From assembly GCA_900549345.1 (NCBI GenBank), contig UROC01000024.1, positions 1 through 22,134 of the forward strand: a DNA stretch of 22,134 nt, written 5' to 3'. Shown here one piece after another: positions 22,048 through 22,134 of the stretch. The stretch comes from an uncultured Collinsella sp. Lineage in GTDB: Bacteria > Actinomycetota > Coriobacteriia > Coriobacteriales > Coriobacteriaceae. How positions within the stretch are numbered: the stretch's first letter is position 1; each line of letters opens with the position of its first letter. Position numbers and translations under genes: made by a program. Below the pieces are notes generated by a model that saw only the letters and a list, made by a program, of their open reading frames with translations, was not told where the DNA came from and searched no databases.

Positions 22048-22134
22048 CATTGGGCAGTCATTGGGGACAGACTTAAATGAGTAGTCGTTGGGGACGTTCT
22101 TGTTTGACTAGTCATTCAAGAACGTCCATTACAG
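22048..22134. repeat. Third copy of the GGGGACAG repeat with a terminal hairpin, cut by the window end
   Basis: 22048-22091 closely matches 15906-15949 in the tandem repeat region (CATTGGGCA, then TCATTGGGGACAGACTTAAA, then TGAGT). It is followed by an 11-bp perfect inverted repeat, GGACGTTCTTG (22092-22102) and CAAGAACGTCC (22117-22127), whose loop carries the 10-bp palindrome TGACTAGTCA. The CTAGTCATT of that palindrome also occurs at the start of the first locus (15901-15909). Confidence 0.85.

Overview
The window reads as a moderately high-GC chromosome segment of an anaerobic, probably gut-dwelling Gram-positive actinobacterium. Coriobacteriia, perhaps Collinsella, is my best guess. The basis is rubrerythrin, a cellobiose-type PTS with a GH1 phospho-glucosidase, strong AGGAGG-type ribosome binding sites and a Collinsella-like intergenic repeat style. 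The genus is inference, not shown by the sequence. Almost everything is on the minus strand; the only plus-strand gene is a C39-like peptidase at 14903-15904.

Right to left, which is the direction of transcription, the layout is as follows. (1) 21881-16407 is a beta-glucoside module: a LicR-type PRD regulator, then PTS EIIA, EIIB and EIIC and a 6-phospho-beta-glucosidase, closed by an intrinsic terminator. (2) 16390-15905 is a 0.5-kb repeat-rich intergenic region with a 50-bp tandem duplication and a 14-bp-stem inverted repeat; related motifs recur at the right end of the window (22028-22134). (3) 15904-14903 is the divergent membrane-anchored C39-like peptidase. (4) 14547-11687 is an APC permease followed by a metal-dependent amidohydrolase, probably an uptake-and-hydrolysis pair for an amino-acid or dipeptide-like substrate. 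(5) 11568-9410 is a LytS-like kinase with its LytTR regulator. (6) 9317-7012 holds a zinc-dependent phospholipase C-like protein and a UMF1-family transporter. (7) 6840-3524 is a glycosyltransferase translationally coupled to a second LytS-like kinase, followed by a second LytTR regulator. (8) 3427-2960 is a YfcE-type phosphodiesterase. (9) 2917-2552 holds a long imperfect inverted repeat and the tRNA-Asp promoter. (10) 2551-2474 is tRNA-Asp with its terminator. (11) 2303-65 is a redox-stress cluster: promoter, Rrf2 regulator with Fe-S-type cysteines, MutY-like glycosylase lacking the Fe-S cluster ligands, and rubrerythrin.

The most unusual items are the clusterless MutY homologue with Asp-to-Glu at the catalytic position, lying between an Fe-S-type sensor and rubrerythrin; the paired dispersed repeat modules; the 37-bp-arm inverted repeat beside tRNA-Asp; a possible attenuator leader before the glycosyltransferase-kinase-regulator operon; and two clearly paralogous LytS/LytTR systems about 5 kb apart. 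No CRISPR array, phage, or intact insertion sequence was seen.
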